A stretch of 64,000 nt of DNA from Nucisporomicrobium flavum. Lineage in GTDB: Bacteria > Actinomycetota > Actinomycetes > Mycobacteriales > Micromonosporaceae. The position numbers and the translations under genes are program-made. Position 1 is the first letter of the stretch. Each line of letters begins with the position of its first letter. Location of the stretch: NCBI RefSeq assembly GCF_016464385.1, contig NZ_JADMLH010000004.1:451479-515478 (forward strand). The letters are read 5' to 3'. This document shows positions 49,880-59,496 of the stretch, one piece after another. The notes under the pieces are model-generated. The model was not told the DNA's origin, ran no database searches, and saw only the letters and a list, made by a program, of their open reading frames with translations.

Positions 49880-52800
49880 ATGGGCGGCGCCCTGCCGGAA
49901 CGGCTGCGGACGGCGTTCGAGCGTGGCGGCGAAATGGGCGGGCGGATGCTCTCCCTGGACTGGTCCGCGACCCCGCTCGGCGAGCCGGCGCAGTGGCCGG
50001 CGGAGCTGGTGCACGCCGTGGCGACGATGCTCGCCTCCAAGGCTCAGATCGTCATCTTCTGGGGCCCCGACTACTGCGCGCTCTACAACGACGCCTACAT
50101 CACCACGATGGGCAGCAAGCATCCGAGCCATCTCGCGCGGCCCGGGCGGGAGATGTGGGCCGAGATCTGGTGGCTGCTGCAGGAGTTGTTCGACGGGGTG
50201 GCCGCCGGCGACGAGTCCTACTACGCCGGCGATCACCCGTTCATGCTCGAACGGTACGGCTTCCTCGAGGAGACGTACTTCGACATCTCGTACGACCCCA
50301 TCCGGAGCAGCGACGGCACGGTGACCGGCGTGTTCTGCATCGTCGGCGACACGACCCGGCGGGTGCTGGCCGACCGGCGGGTACGCACGCTGAGCCGGCT
50401 CGGGTCGCGGCTGGCGGACTCGCCCGATCAGGCGTCGCTGGGCCGGCAGGCCGCGCAGGTCCTCGGCGAGAACCCGGGCGATGTGCCGTTCGCGGCGCTG
50501 TACCTGGACGATCCCGCCGACGGCGGCGAGCTGGCCCTTGCCGGGGCCTGTGGCGTTGCCGCCGAGGCCCTGCGGCCGCTGGACGGCACGGTGCTGCGGA
50601 CGGTGGAGGAGGTGATGCGCGCCGACCGGGCGGGGAAGCTGCCGGTGGCGCTGCTCACCGAGGAGCCGCCCGAGTCCGCGGCCGAGCAGGCGATGGTGTT
50701 CCCGGTGGGTGCCGGCACCAGCCGGGTCGGCGTGCTGGTCATCGGCATCAGCCGCTATCTGGCGCTGGACGACGCCTACCGGGACTTCGTGGATCTCGTC
50801 ACGTCGCAGATCTCGCGCGCGGTGGCGAACCTGCGGGCGTACGAGCAGGAACGCAGGCGGGCCGCCCAGCTGGCGGCGCTGGACGCGGCGAAGACGAACT
50901 TCTTCTCGAACGTCAGCCACGAGTTCCGGACGCCGCTGACGTTGATCCTGGGTCCGCTGGAGGAGCTGCTCTCCGACCCCGTCCTGACCGCCGACCAGCG
51001 GGAACGGCTCATGCCGATGCAGCGCAACGGGCTGCGCCTGTTGAAGTTGGTCAACACCGTGCTGGACTTCTCGCGGCTGGAGTCGGGGCGGCTGCGCGCG
51101 GCGTACCGTCCGACCGATCTCGCCGATTACACCGCGCGGCTGGCCAGCACCTTCCGCTCGGCCGCGGAGCGGGCCGGGCTCGCCCTCGTGGTCGACTGTC
51201 CGCCGCTGACCCAGCCCGTGCTCGTCGACCGGGAGATGTGGGAGAAGATCGTCTTCAACCTGCTCTCCAACGCGGTCAAGTACACCGCCGCCGGTGGCAT
51301 CACCGTGCGCCTTGCCGAGCGGGACGGCTCCGCGGTGCTGGAGGTAGAGGACACCGGCGTCGGCGTCAGCGCCGACGAGCAGAAGCTTCTCTTCGACCGC
51401 TTCCACCGGGTCACCGGTGCCTGGTCACGCAGCCACGAGGGTACGGGCATCGGCCTGGCCCTGGTCCGCGAGCTGGCCGAGCTGCACGGCGGTACGACCA
51501 CCGCGCGCAGCGAGCTCGGCGTCGGCAGCACGTTCACGGTCACCGTCCCGTTCGGCGCCGCGCACCTGCCCGCCGACCGCATCGTCGACGAGCGCACGAC
51601 GGCGTCGCCCGACGAGCAGGCCCGGCTGTACGTCGAGGAGGCGCACTGGTGGGTCGGCGAGCCCGAGCAGCCGGCGGCCGCCCCGGTGAGCCCCGGCGAG
51701 GTCAAGGACGCCCGGCGCGGGCGGGTGCTGCTGGTCGACGACAACGCGGACCTGCGGGATCACGTCGCGCGGCTGCTGACGCCGTACTTCGATGTCACGA
51801 AGGCCGTCGACGGCCGCGACGGCCTCGACCGGGCCCGGGAGGATCCGTTCGACCTGGTCCTGACCGATGTGATGATGCCGCGGCTGGACGGCTTCGGGCT
51901 GATCAAGGCGTTGCGCGCCGACGAGCGCACCCGCGACGTGCCGATCGTCGTGCTGTCGGCCCGCGCCGGCGAGGAGTCCTCGGTGGAGGGCCTGTCCGCG
52001 GGCGCCGACGACTACCTGGTCAAGCCGTTCTCGGCGCGTGACCTGATCGCTCGGGTGCGCGCGAACCTGGAGCTGGGCCAGCTCCGGCGGCAGATCATCA
52101 GCCGGCTGCGGGGCCTGGTCGACGCGGCGGCTGCGGTCAACACCGTACGGACGACGGCCGAGGTGCTCGATGTCGCCGCCCGGCACGTCCGCGGCATGAC
52201 CTCGGCCGGCCGGGTGGTCGTGACCGCGCCCGGCATCCGCGCCGAAGTGGACGGCGGGGCGCCCTCCTCGGCGGAGCCGGACGCGGTGCTGGTGCTGCCC
52301 GACACTTCCGGCGCGCCGCTCGGTGAGCTCAAGGTCTGGTCGGGTCCCGACGGGGCGGCCGAGCCGGTGCTGCTGACCCAGCTGGCCCGCCTGATCGGCC
52401 TGCGGCTGGAGAACGCGCGGCTCTACGAGGCGGAGCACCGCATCGCCAGCACGCTGCAGCACAGCCTGCTGCCGCAGTCGCTGCCGCGGGTGCCGGGGGC
52501 CATCGTGGCGAGCCGCTACCTGCCGGGCAGCAGCGAGGCCGAGGTCGGCGGCGACTGGTACGACGTCATCACCGCCCCCGACGACCAGCTCGTCCTCGTG
52601 ATCGGCGACGTGGTCGGCAAGGGGGTGCAGGCCGCCGCGGGCATGGGTCAGCTGCGGAACGCGCTGCGGGCGTACATCCTCGAGGGGTTCGACTGCGGGG
52701 AGGCGCTGACCCGGCTGAACCGGCTGGTGGACAACCTCGGCCGGCGCCAGTTCGCGACGGTGGTGTGCGTACGCTTCGACCCCCGTACCCGTGACCTGCG

Positions 52801-53518
52801 CTTCTCCGCGGCGGGCCACCCGTCGCCGGTGGTTGCCGCACCCGGCCGGGAGGGACAGTTCCTCTACACGAACGCGCTGGGGCCGCCCGTGGGGGCGCTC
52901 AGCGACTCGGAGTATCCGACGCTGCACACGAAGCTCGAGCCGGGCGACCGCGTGCTGCTCTACACCGACGGCCTGGTGGAGGACCGGCGGGTCGGCATCG
53001 ACGCCGGCCTCGCCGAGCTGCGCGCCGACCTGGCGAAACCGGCCGACCACGTGGAGGACCTGCTCGACCACCTGCTCGGTAAGGCGGCCCGGCACACCCG
53101 CCGCGACGACATCGCCCTGCTGGCCCTGGAGGCCACGGACCCGCGCGAGTTCGTGCTGCGGTTGCAGGCCGACCCGACCCGGCTGAGCGTGCTGCGCCGG
53201 CGGCTGGAGGACTTCCTCACCGCCAACGGCGTACCGGAGAACGACGTCTTCGATCTGCTGGTGGCGGTGTCGGAGGCGGCGGCGAACGCCATCGAGCACC
53301 CGATCGACCCGGCGGAGCCGGTGGTGACGGTCGAGGTGTCGCTGGACGGCGAGGCGGTGACCGCCACCGTGCGCGACACCGGCAGCTGGCGTCCGTCCGG
53401 TGGCGCCGGCTTCCGCGGCCGCGGCCTGGCGCTGATCGGCGCCCTCTCGGAGCTGTCGGTGGCCCGGTCCGAGGCGGGCACCGCGGTGACCCTGCGCCGG
53501 GCTCTCAGTCGCTCGTGA
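49880..53518 (+). CDS. Hybrid histidine kinase/response regulator/PP2C phosphatase/anti-sigma kinase
   Basis: 1,212 residues, ATG 49880 with GGGAGG upstream. Order: PAS-like sensor (about 20-165, with FWGPDYCALYNDAYITTMGS), GAF-like (180-320), HisKA with H347 in FFSNVSHEFRTPLTLIL, HATPase (N box about 459, DTGVGV about 492, GTGIGLAL about 521), receiver (VLLVDDNADLRDHV with D620/D621, acceptor D663 in LVLTDVMMPRLDGF, K of DDYLVKPFS), second GAF (745-870), SpoIIE/PP2C (D892 in EVGGDWYDV, then VIGDVVGKGVQAAAGMGQLR) and a C-terminal RsbW-like HATPase (LLVAVSEAAANAIEHP...GRGLALI). It thus joins a phosphorelay to partner-switching control. The facing STAS gene at 53505-53822 is the likely substrate or partner. 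Confidence 0.95.
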   Translation: MGGALPERLRTAFERGGEMGGRMLSLDWSATPLGEPAQWPAELVHAVATMLASKAQIVIFWGPDYCALYNDAYITTMGSKHPSHLARPGREMWAEIWWLLQELFDGVAAGDESYYAGDHPFMLERYGFLEETYFDISYDPIRSSDGTVTGVFCIVGDTTRRVLADRRVRTLSRLGSRLADSPDQASLGRQAAQVLGENPGDVPFAALYLDDPADGGELALAGACGVAAEALRPLDGTVLRTVEEVMRADRAGKLPVALLTEEPPESAAEQAMVFPVGAGTSRVGVLVIGISRYLALDDAYRDFVDLVTSQISRAVANLRAYEQERRRAAQLAALDAAKTNFFSNVSHEFRTPLTLILGPLEELLSDPVLTADQRERLMPMQRNGLRLLKLVNTVLDFSRLESGRLRAAYRPTDLADYTARLASTFRSAAERAGLALVVDCPPLTQPVLVDREMWEKIVFNLLSNAVKYTAAGGITVRLAERDGSAVLEVEDTGVGVSADEQKLLFDRFHRVTGAWSRSHEGTGIGLALVRELAELHGGTTTARSELGVGSTFTVTVPFGAAHLPADRIVDERTTASPDEQARLYVEEAHWWVGEPEQPAAAPVSPGEVKDARRGRVLLVDDNADLRDHVARLLTPYFDVTKAVDGRDGLDRAREDPFDLVLTDVMMPRLDGFGLIKALRADERTRDVPIVVLSARAGEESSVEGLSAGADDYLVKPFSARDLIARVRANLELGQLRRQIISRLRGLVDAAAAVNTVRTTAEVLDVAARHVRGMTSAGRVVVTAPGIRAEVDGGAPSSAEPDAVLVLPDTSGAPLGELKVWSGPDGAAEPVLLTQLARLIGLRLENARLYEAEHRIASTLQHSLLPQSLPRVPGAIVASRYLPGSSEAEVGGDWYDVITAPDDQLVLVIGDVVGKGVQAAAGMGQLRNALRAYILEGFDCGEALTRLNRLVDNLGRRQFATVVCVRFDPRTRDLRFSAAGHPSPVVAAPGREGQFLYTNALGPPVGALSDSEYPTLHTKLEPGDRVLLYTDGLVEDRRVGIDAGLAELRADLAKPADHVEDLLDHLLGKAARHTRRDDIALLALEATDPREFVLRLQADPTRLSVLRRRLEDFLTANGVPENDVFDLLVAVSEAAANAIEHPIDPAEPVVTVEVSLDGEAVTATVRDTGSWRPSGGAGFRGRGLALIGALSELSVARSEAGTAVTLRRALSRS

Positions 53519-53822
53519 CCAGCCAGGGCTGGTTGCCCAGCCCGGAGATGTCGAGGACCCGGCGGACCTGCGGGGACGGGATGACCGACAGCGCCGCGGG
53601 GTAGCGCTCGGCGAGCCGGATCAGCGCGTGGATCGCGGCCGAGTCGAAGAAGGTGACGCCGAGCAGGTCGAGGGTGACCGCGGCGGCACCGCCGCCGGTC
53701 GCCGCCCGGAACATCCGGTCCGCCGTCGACATGTCGACCTCGCCGGCCACCACGACGGTGACACGATCTCCGGCCACGGACGTGGTGGCCGAGAAGATGT
53801 TCTCCGCGCCGTCTTGATCCAC
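53505..53822 (-). CDS. STAS-domain anti-anti-sigma factor
   Basis: 105 residues, GTG 53822. STAS features: VTVVVAGEVDMSTADRMFRA, AVTLDLLGVTFFDSAAIHAL with the conserved Ser in FDSAA that is phosphorylated by RsbW-type kinases, and the C-terminal SVIPSPQVRRVLDISGL. Convergent with the hybrid kinase and overlapping its end by 14 bp, so it is an obvious candidate substrate of the PP2C and kinase domains of that protein. TAATCG 7 nt upstream may be a -10 for a leaderless transcript. Confidence 0.93.
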   Translation of the reverse strand: MDQDGAENIFSATTSVAGDRVTVVVAGEVDMSTADRMFRAATGGGAAAVTLDLLGVTFFDSAAIHALIRLAERYPAALSVIPSPQVRRVLDISGLGNQPWLVTSD

Positions 53823-53898
53823 GCAGACACGATTACACAGGGGCCCAGGGGCGGCAACAACCGATGCACGCGGCGCCGGGCGCCGGCCGGCCCGGCGA

Positions 53899-53904
53899 TA
53901 GTCT
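53899..53904 (+). promoter_or_regulatory. Probable -10 box (TAGTCT) of map
   Basis: TAGTCT is followed by 6 nt and ATG 53911, with no ribosome site, the leaderless layout. Confidence 0.45.
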
Positions 53905-53910
53905 GGACCC

Positions 53911-54768
53911 ATGACGGTTCGTGCCCCGCTCACCCCCGGGAAGCTCTCGCCCGCGCGGGCGGTGCCCCCGCAGATCGCCCGCCCCGAGTACGTCGGCAAG
54001 AAGCGCCCGAAAGAGTGGCGTGGGTCGCACGTGCAGACGCCGGAGACGATCGAGAAGATGCGGGTGGCCGGTCGGATCGCCGCGCAGGCCACCCAGCTCG
54101 CCGGTGAGCACTGCAAGCCCGGCGTGAGCACCGACGAGATCGACCGGGTGGTGCACGAGTTCCTCGTCGACCACGGGGCGTACCCGTCGACGCTGGGCTA
54201 CAAGGGCTTCCCCAAGTCGTGCTGCACGTCGCTCAACGAGGTCATCTGCCACGGCATCCCGGACACGACCGTGCTCGAGGACGGCGACATCGTCAACGTG
54301 GACGTGACGGCGTACCTCGACGGTGTGCACGGCGACACGGACGCGACGTTCTGCGTGGGCGAGGTCAGCGAGGAGGCCCGGCTGCTCGTCGAGCGCACCC
54401 ACGAGGCGATGATGCGGGGCATCCGCGCGGTGGCGCCCGGCCGGCCGATCAACGCGATCGGGCGGGTGATCGAGGCGTACGCGCGCCGCTTCGGCTACGG
54501 CGTGGTGCGTGACTTCACCGGCCACGGCATCGGCGAGACCTTCCACAGCGGGCTGTACATCCCGCACTACGACAACCCCCGGCTCGACACCGTGATGGAG
54601 CCGGGCATGACGTTCACCATCGAGCCGATGATCACCCTGGGGACGCACGAGTACGAGATGTGGGGCGACGGCTGGACCGTCGTCACGAAGGACCGCAAGT
54701 GGACGGCGCAGTTCGAGCACACGCTGGTGGTGACGGAGGACGGGTACGAGATCCTCACCCTCCCGTGA
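53911..54768 (+). CDS. map: Type I methionine aminopeptidase
   Basis: 285 residues, MapB type with an N-terminal extension of about 40 residues. Metal ligands: [20 protein letters not shown] (two Asp), [13 protein letters not shown] (His), [10 protein letters not shown] (Glu) and QFEHTLVV (Glu). The extension contains a proline-rich [20 protein letters not shown], as in actinobacterial MapB. It removes the initiator methionine. Coupled to the VIT gene by a GTGA overlap. In M. tuberculosis mapB also lies next to glnA4 (Rv2861c, from memory). Confidence 0.97.
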   Translation: MTVRAPLTPGKLSPARAVPPQIARPEYVGKKRPKEWRGSHVQTPETIEKMRVAGRIAAQATQLAGEHCKPGVSTDEIDRVVHEFLVDHGAYPSTLGYKGFPKSCCTSLNEVICHGIPDTTVLEDGDIVNVDVTAYLDGVHGDTDATFCVGEVSEEARLLVERTHEAMMRGIRAVAPGRPINAIGRVIEAYARRFGYGVVRDFTGHGIGETFHSGLYIPHYDNPRLDTVMEPGMTFTIEPMITLGTHEYEMWGDGWTVVTKDRKWTAQFEHTLVVTEDGYEILTLP

Positions 54769-55460
54769 CCGCCGTCGAGCACCACCACGCCGACGTCTCG
54801 GGCGGCTGGCTGCGCGCGGCCACGTTCGGCGCGATGGACGGCCTGGTGACCAACATCGCCCTGATCGCCGGGGTCGGCGGCGGCGGGGTGGGCCGGCACA
54901 CGCTGATCCTCACGGGCGTCGCGGGCCTGGTCGCCGGCGCGATCTCGATGGGCCTCGGCGAGTACACCAGCGTCCGCACGCAGAACGACCAGGTCGCCGC
55001 CGAGCTCGACAAGGAGCTACGGGAGCTGCGGGAGAACCCGGAGGGCGAGGCCGACGAGCTGGTCGAGATGTGGACCGCCCGGGGCCTGCCGCAGCACCTG
55101 GCGCGCCAGGTGGCCGACGTGCTGAAGGCCGATCCGGAGCAGGCGTTGCGGGTGCACGCCCAGGAGGAGCTGGGCGTGGTCCCGGACGAGCTGCCCAGCC
55201 CGTGGACGGCCGCGGTGTCCTCGTTCGTGTGCTTCTCCATCGGCGCGATCGTGCCGCTGCTGACGTACCTGCTCGGGTTCGACAGCCTCGCGCTCGCCCT
55301 GGCGGTCGGGGGCGCGGGCCTCTTCGTGGCCGGGGTGATCGTCGCGCGCTTCACCAGTCAGTCGTGGTGGCGCAGCGGGGTGCGGCAGCTGGTGCTCGGC
55401 GCGGCGGCGGCCGGCGCGACGTACGTGGTCGGCTCGCTGATCGGCGTCGGCGTCTCCTAG
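54765..55460 (+). CDS. VIT/CCC1-family membrane transporter
   Basis: 231 residues. VIT1-type start: [20 protein letters not shown] then IAGVGGGG and [20 protein letters not shown] (the conserved GE), a hydrophilic metal-binding-like middle ([34 protein letters not shown]), and three C-terminal helices. Plant/fungal relatives move Fe2+ or Mn2+; here the substrate is inferred to be iron or manganese. GTG 54765 lies inside the map stop, so it is co-translated with map. Its stop overlaps that of the convergent nucleotidyltransferase (shared CTAG). Confidence 0.92.
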   Translation: MTAVEHHHADVSGGWLRAATFGAMDGLVTNIALIAGVGGGGVGRHTLILTGVAGLVAGAISMGLGEYTSVRTQNDQVAAELDKELRELRENPEGEADELVEMWTARGLPQHLARQVADVLKADPEQALRVHAQEELGVVPDELPSPWTAAVSSFVCFSIGAIVPLLTYLLGFDSLALALAVGGAGLFVAGVIVARFTSQSWWRSGVRQLVLGAAAAGATYVVGSLIGVGVS

Positions 55461-56167
55461 TCGAAGAGCGCGTTGAGGGGGCCGTCCACCGGGCGGCCCC
55501 GCGCGGTCAGCTCCTCCGCCTGGCTCTTGAGCACCGCGCCCAGCTCGGTCATGTCCGCGCCCGCCAGGCCCGTGCGCTTCACCGCGTCGGCTCGGTTCCG
55601 GAAATATGTGCGGCTGAGCAGCCCGGCCACCATGGCGGCGTGCAGGCGGGCCTCGGCCATCAGCACCAGCGCGGCGTCGGTCTCGTACCACTCGGCGAGG
55701 CGTACCGCGCGGGCGTGCGCCGCGGAGGCGATGCACCAGTTGCGCCGGGCCAGCCCGCTGAACTCCCCGGGCCGGGTCTCGGCGAGCTTCGCCAGGTGGC
55801 CGTCGCGCTGCTGGCCGAACCAGCCGCGGGGGTCGTACAGGTCACGCACGGTCAGGTAGCGGTCCGCTTCCAGCGGCCATCGCGGGGTCAGCTCGCGGGC
55901 CCGGCGCAGGCCGTCGTCGCCGGTCACGACGCTGAGGTCGACGAGGATGCCATCGACGCGGCGCAGCGCCGCCCGGGGACCGGCACCTTGACGGTACGTG
56001 ACCACGACCAGGTTGATGTCGCTCTGGTCGCTGTCGTCGCCGTGTGCCATCGAACCGTGCACGCCGATCGCCCGCACCTCCGCGGACCACCGATGCTGCA
56101 CCATGTCGCGCAGCCGCGTGGCCAGATACCAGCGCGGATTGCCCAGGTCGATCTCATCCGTCGACAC
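55457..56167 (-). CDS. Nucleotidyltransferase-fold protein, possible inactive member
   Basis: 236 residues from GTG 56167. NTase motif VHGSMAHGDDSDQSDINLVV: the first Asp is present but the second of the usual DxD is Asn (SDIN). A third carboxylate follows in GILVDLSVVTG. The C-terminal half is helical (LARRNWCIASAAHARAVRLA, ALVLMAEARLHAAMVAGLLS), as in aminoglycoside/antitoxin-type NTases. The altered metal site suggests low or changed activity (inference). Convergent with VIT, sharing stop-codon bases. Confidence 0.8.
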   Translation of the reverse strand: MSTDEIDLGNPRWYLATRLRDMVQHRWSAEVRAIGVHGSMAHGDDSDQSDINLVVVTYRQGAGPRAALRRVDGILVDLSVVTGDDGLRRARELTPRWPLEADRYLTVRDLYDPRGWFGQQRDGHLAKLAETRPGEFSGLARRNWCIASAAHARAVRLAEWYETDAALVLMAEARLHAAMVAGLLSRTYFRNRADAVKRTGLAGADMTELGAVLKSQAEELTARGRPVDGPLNALFD

Positions 56168-56244
56168 CGCTTGATTCTGGGGTACGCCGACCGCACTGGG
56201 AAGAGCTGTCCGTGACCGGCTGCTCACGGGCTCGCCCGGGTCCG

Positions 56245-56667
56245 TCAGGGGCGTCCCGGCCAGGGGATCGTCGCCGGAGTCACCGAGCCGAGGCGCCGCC
56301 AGCGGGTCGCGCGGACGGCAGAGTCGATCAATGCGCTGAGCGCCGTGGCCCGGTCGGCGCCCTCGGTGACCGGCAGGACGGCCCGCCACGCCTGGGCCAC
56401 CCCGTCCTCCACCTGGATCGCGAGCTTCAGCGCGCTCTCCCGGCCGGTGATCTCGAACGGGAGGCGGTAACCGGCCGGGGCGGGCGCCGGCGTGGTCCGC
56501 AGCTCGGCGAGGCGGGCGACGAGCACGTCGCGGCGGTCGCGGTGGACGGCCTCGGCGGCACGTGCCTCGGTGCGGTCACCCGTACCGGTGAGCTTCACGC
56601 CCAATGTCCCGTACGCGTAGATCGCCGCCTCCTCGGCCGCCAGGGCGGCCGCCAGCTGGGCGTTCAC
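56245..56667 (-). CDS. DUF4439 ferritin-like protein
   Basis: 140 residues from GTG 56667. Helical bundle with E/H residues: [60 protein letters not shown] and LSALIDSAVRATRWRRLG. This matches DUF4439, remembered as Rv2844 next to the rimP-nusA cluster in mycobacteria. The GTG overlaps the stop of the lipoprotein gene (GTGA), so the two are coupled. Possible metal binding by the E...E/H pattern; function unknown. Confidence 0.85.
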   Translation of the reverse strand: MNAQLAAALAAEEAAIYAYGTLGVKLTGTGDRTEARAAEAVHRDRRDVLVARLAELRTTPAPAPAGYRLPFEITGRESALKLAIQVEDGVAQAWRAVLPVTEGADRATALSALIDSAVRATRWRRLGSVTPATIPWPGRP

Positions 56668-57134
56668 CGCAACGCCTCGGCGTGCGCGGCCCGTGCGGCC
56701 GCGATCGATCCGACCAGCGCGACCCGCTGGGCCGGAGCCGTACGGCACGCCGCGACCGCCGTCTTCTGGGCCGCCTGCTCGGCCTTCCGCAGCGCCGCCA
56801 CCGTCTGGGCCGCGTCCCCGCCGGGCGCCGCCGAGGCGGCCGCCGACGGCAGGGTGACCCCGATCAGCGCGGCCAGCGCCGCCGCGTGCGCCCGGTGGTC
56901 CTCGGCGAGCGGGCTCAGCCGTTTCCGCAGGCCGGGCTGGGCGACGGCGACGCGGTCGTACGCCGCGGCCAGCCGCAGGGCCTCGTCCAGCAGCGGCTGC
57001 AGCGCGTCGGGCTGCGGCGCGGGATCGGGGTCGTCGTCGAAGAGCCCGCAGCCCGCGAGCGTGGACGCGGCCACGGCCGTCCCCGCGGCGGCGCCCAGGA
57101 GCTGACGTCTGTCCACCCGGTCAGTCAACACCAT
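56664..57134 (-). CDS. Lipoprotein with Tat-like signal, partner of DUF4439
   Basis: 156 residues from ATG 57134. N-terminus [20 protein letters not shown] then [12 protein letters not shown]: a twin-arginine-like RR, a hydrophobic core and a lipobox LAGC. The mature part is helical and Ala-rich ([53 protein letters not shown]) and resembles the DUF4439 partner. So a secreted lipid-anchored paralogue lies next to a cytosolic one. Divergent from rimP. Confidence 0.85.
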   Translation of the reverse strand: MVLTDRVDRRQLLGAAAGTAVAASTLAGCGLFDDDPDPAPQPDALQPLLDEALRLAAAYDRVAVAQPGLRKRLSPLAEDHRAHAAALAALIGVTLPSAAASAAPGGDAAQTVAALRKAEQAAQKTAVAACRTAPAQRVALVGSIAAARAAHAEALR

Positions 57135-57355
57135 CCGTGCCGCCCGCCGGAGGCTCGGTGCGGCGCCCGCGCCCGCACCCCGCTGACCTGCGCATGGCGG
57201 GGATTCGGTGCGGCGGCGGCCGGGCCCGGGCCGCGGCGCGTTACGCTCTGCGTCAGCCGCCGGGGAATACACCCCCGGTGGCATGCCGGTGTTCCCGGCG
57301 ATTGACCGGTGAGCGGCGTGCCGCCCGCCGGATTCGAGCAGAAGGGTTGGGGCCG

Positions 57356-58015
57356 ATGACGCAGCGTGGTCGCACCGGTGCCCGGCCGGTGAACCGCCGC
57401 TCCGGAGACCGGGGCCGGGACGCCTCCGGCCGGCCGCCCGCGCCGCCCGCCCCGCGCATCGACCTCGTGGCCGCCCGGGCCCGGGTCCGCGCGGTGATCG
57501 AGCCGGTCGTCGCGGCCGCGGGGTACGACCTCGAAGAGGTGAACCTCTCGCGGGCCGGCCGCCGCCACGTGGTCCGGGTGCTCGTGGACGCCGACGGTGG
57601 CATCAGCCTCGACGACGTGGCCGTCGTGTCCCGGGAGATCTCCACCGCGCTCGACGCGGCCGAGGAGGCCGAGGGTGAGCTGCTCGCCGGGGAGTACCAG
57701 CTCGAGGTGGGCTCGCCCGGCGTGGACCGCCCCCTGACGCTCCCGCGGCACTGGCGGCGCAACGCCGGCCGGCTCGTCGCGGTGACCATCGGCGGCCGGT
57801 CGGTCACCGGACGCGTCACCCAGGCGGGCGACACCGCGGTGACCCTGGACGTCGACGGCGAGAGCCGCGAGGTGGCGTATGCCGACCTCGGCCCCGGCAA
57901 GGTCCAGATCGAGTTCAAGCGGCTCGACGAGGCTGTCTTCCCGGACGAGGACGACGCCGGCGAAGACGACGACGATGAAGACGACGACGAGGATGGGGAG
58001 GGCGAGGAGAGGTGA
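57356..58015 (+). CDS. rimP: Ribosome maturation factor RimP
   Basis: 219 residues, ATG 57356. Core: [78 protein letters not shown] and a C-terminal SH3-like part. The first about 35 residues are basic and disordered; the last about 30 are an Asp/Glu run ([16 protein letters not shown]). RimP helps 30S maturation. Its stop overlaps the GTG of nusA (GTGA). Confidence 0.96.
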   Translation: MTQRGRTGARPVNRRSGDRGRDASGRPPAPPAPRIDLVAARARVRAVIEPVVAAAGYDLEEVNLSRAGRRHVVRVLVDADGGISLDDVAVVSREISTALDAAEEAEGELLAGEYQLEVGSPGVDRPLTLPRHWRRNAGRLVAVTIGGRSVTGRVTQAGDTAVTLDVDGESREVAYADLGPGKVQIEFKRLDEAVFPDEDDAGEDDDDEDDDEDGEGEER

Positions 58016-59028
58016 ACATCGACCTCGCGGCGCTGCGCGCCCTGGAGCGCGAGCGGGAGATCCCGTTCGAGACGATCCTCGCGGCGATCGAGACGGCGCT
58101 GCTGACCGCGTACCGGCACACCGAGGGCGCGGAGAGCCACGCCCGGGTGGAGATCGACCGCAAGACCGGCACGGCCTCGGTGTACGCGCAGGAGCTCGAC
58201 GCCGACGGCACGATCGTGCGGGAGTGGGACGACACCCCGCACGACTTCGGGCGCATCGCGGCGATGACCGCCAAGCAGGTCATCCTGCAGCGGCTGCGCG
58301 AGGCGACCGACGAGGCCCACTTCGGTGAGTACGCAGGCCGCGACGGTGACCTGGTCACCGGCATCGTGCAGGCGGACGCCGCGCGGGCCGAGAAGGGCAT
58401 CGTGATCGTCGACCTGGGCAAGCTCGAGGCGGTGCTGCCGCAGTCCGAGCAGGTTCCCGGCGAGACGTACGAGCACGGCTCCCGCATCCGCGCGATCGTC
58501 GTGCACGTGGCCAAGGGCTTCCGCGGGCCGCAGATCACGCTGTCCCGCTCGCACCCGGCGCTCGTGAAGAAGATGTTCGCGCTCGAGGTGCCGGAGATCG
58601 CCGACGGCACCGTGGAGATCGCGGCCATCGCACGTGAGTCTGGTCACCGTACGAAGATCGCGGTCCGCTCGACCGTGTCCGGCGTCAACGCCAAGGGCGC
58701 CTGCATCGGGCCGATGGGCCAGCGGGTCCGCGCGGTGATGAGCGAGCTGCACGGCGAGAAGATCGACATCATCGACTGGTCGGACGATCCGGCGCAGTTC
58801 GTCGGCAACGCGCTCTCGCCGGCGAAGGCCCTGCGTGTGGAGGTGGTGGACGCCGCCTCCCGCACCGCCCGGGTCACCGTGCCCGACTTCCAGCTGTCCC
58901 TGGCGATCGGCCGGGAGGGGCAGAACGCCCGGCTCGCGGCCCGGCTGACCGGTTGGCGCATCGACATCCGGCCCGACAACGAGCCGGCCACGGCCGGGGA
59001 GCGGGATGCCGCCGAGACAGGAAGCTGA
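58012..59028 (+). CDS. nusA: Transcription elongation/antitermination factor NusA
   Basis: 338 residues: N-terminal RNAP-binding domain ([20 protein letters not shown]), S1 domain ([20 protein letters not shown]), KH1 with [20 protein letters not shown] and [20 protein letters not shown], and KH2 ending [20 protein letters not shown]. The C-terminal acidic repeats of proteobacterial NusA are absent, the normal actinobacterial length. GTG 58012 is inside the rimP stop. Confidence 0.98.
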   Translation: MNIDLAALRALEREREIPFETILAAIETALLTAYRHTEGAESHARVEIDRKTGTASVYAQELDADGTIVREWDDTPHDFGRIAAMTAKQVILQRLREATDEAHFGEYAGRDGDLVTGIVQADAARAEKGIVIVDLGKLEAVLPQSEQVPGETYEHGSRIRAIVVHVAKGFRGPQITLSRSHPALVKKMFALEVPEIADGTVEIAAIARESGHRTKIAVRSTVSGVNAKGACIGPMGQRVRAVMSELHGEKIDIIDWSDDPAQFVGNALSPAKALRVEVVDAASRTARVTVPDFQLSLAIGREGQNARLAARLTGWRIDIRPDNEPATAGERDAAETGS

Positions 59029-59080
59029 CCGGATACGCGGACCGCGCGTCCGAGGGGTAGACTTTTCGGAGGTCGGCCCG

Positions 59081-59389
59081 GTGCGAACCTGCATCGGTTG
59101 TCGCTCACGCGCGCTGACCTCCCAGTTACTGCGGTTCGTCGCGGTGGGAGCGGGAGATGATTTCCTGCTTCAGCCCGATCCGGGCCGCCGACTGCCGGGT
59201 CGGGGAGCGCACCTGCATCCTGATCCGGCTTGCTTCGCGCAGGCGGAGCGGCGACGTGCCTTCGGGCGCGCGTTGCGTCTCACCGGTGTTGCTGACACCG
59301 GCTTGCTTGCCGAGCACATCCGCGCGGTCACGCCGCCCGGAAAGACCGATGACGAGGCGTCGGAGCCCCGTCACGACCCAGCAAGGTAG
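59081..59389 (+). CDS. ylxR: YlxR (DUF448) RNA-binding protein
   Basis: 102 residues from GTG 59081, with GGAGG 9 nt upstream. Motifs RTCIGCRSRALTSQLLRFVA, PGRRLPGRGAHLHPDPACFA and RRAFGRALRLTG. YlxR proteins carry a GRGA(W/H) signature and lie between nusA and infB; they bind RNA, and a link to RNase P has been reported in Firmicutes. An ATG at 59006 would overlap nusA and add a non-conserved stretch, so I prefer the GTG. The about 107 nt to infB hold no further gene. Confidence 0.93.
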   Translation: MRTCIGCRSRALTSQLLRFVAVGAGDDFLLQPDPGRRLPGRGAHLHPDPACFAQAERRRAFGRALRLTGVADTGLLAEHIRAVTPPGKTDDEASEPRHDPAR

Positions 59390-59496
59390 GACGACCGACA
59401 TGAGCACACGATGAAGTCCCTGAAATGACCAGGCTTCAAGTGCAGGAGTGAGGTCGCTGCGGGTTCGGCTCGCACGACCTCGAAGTGAGGAGTGCA

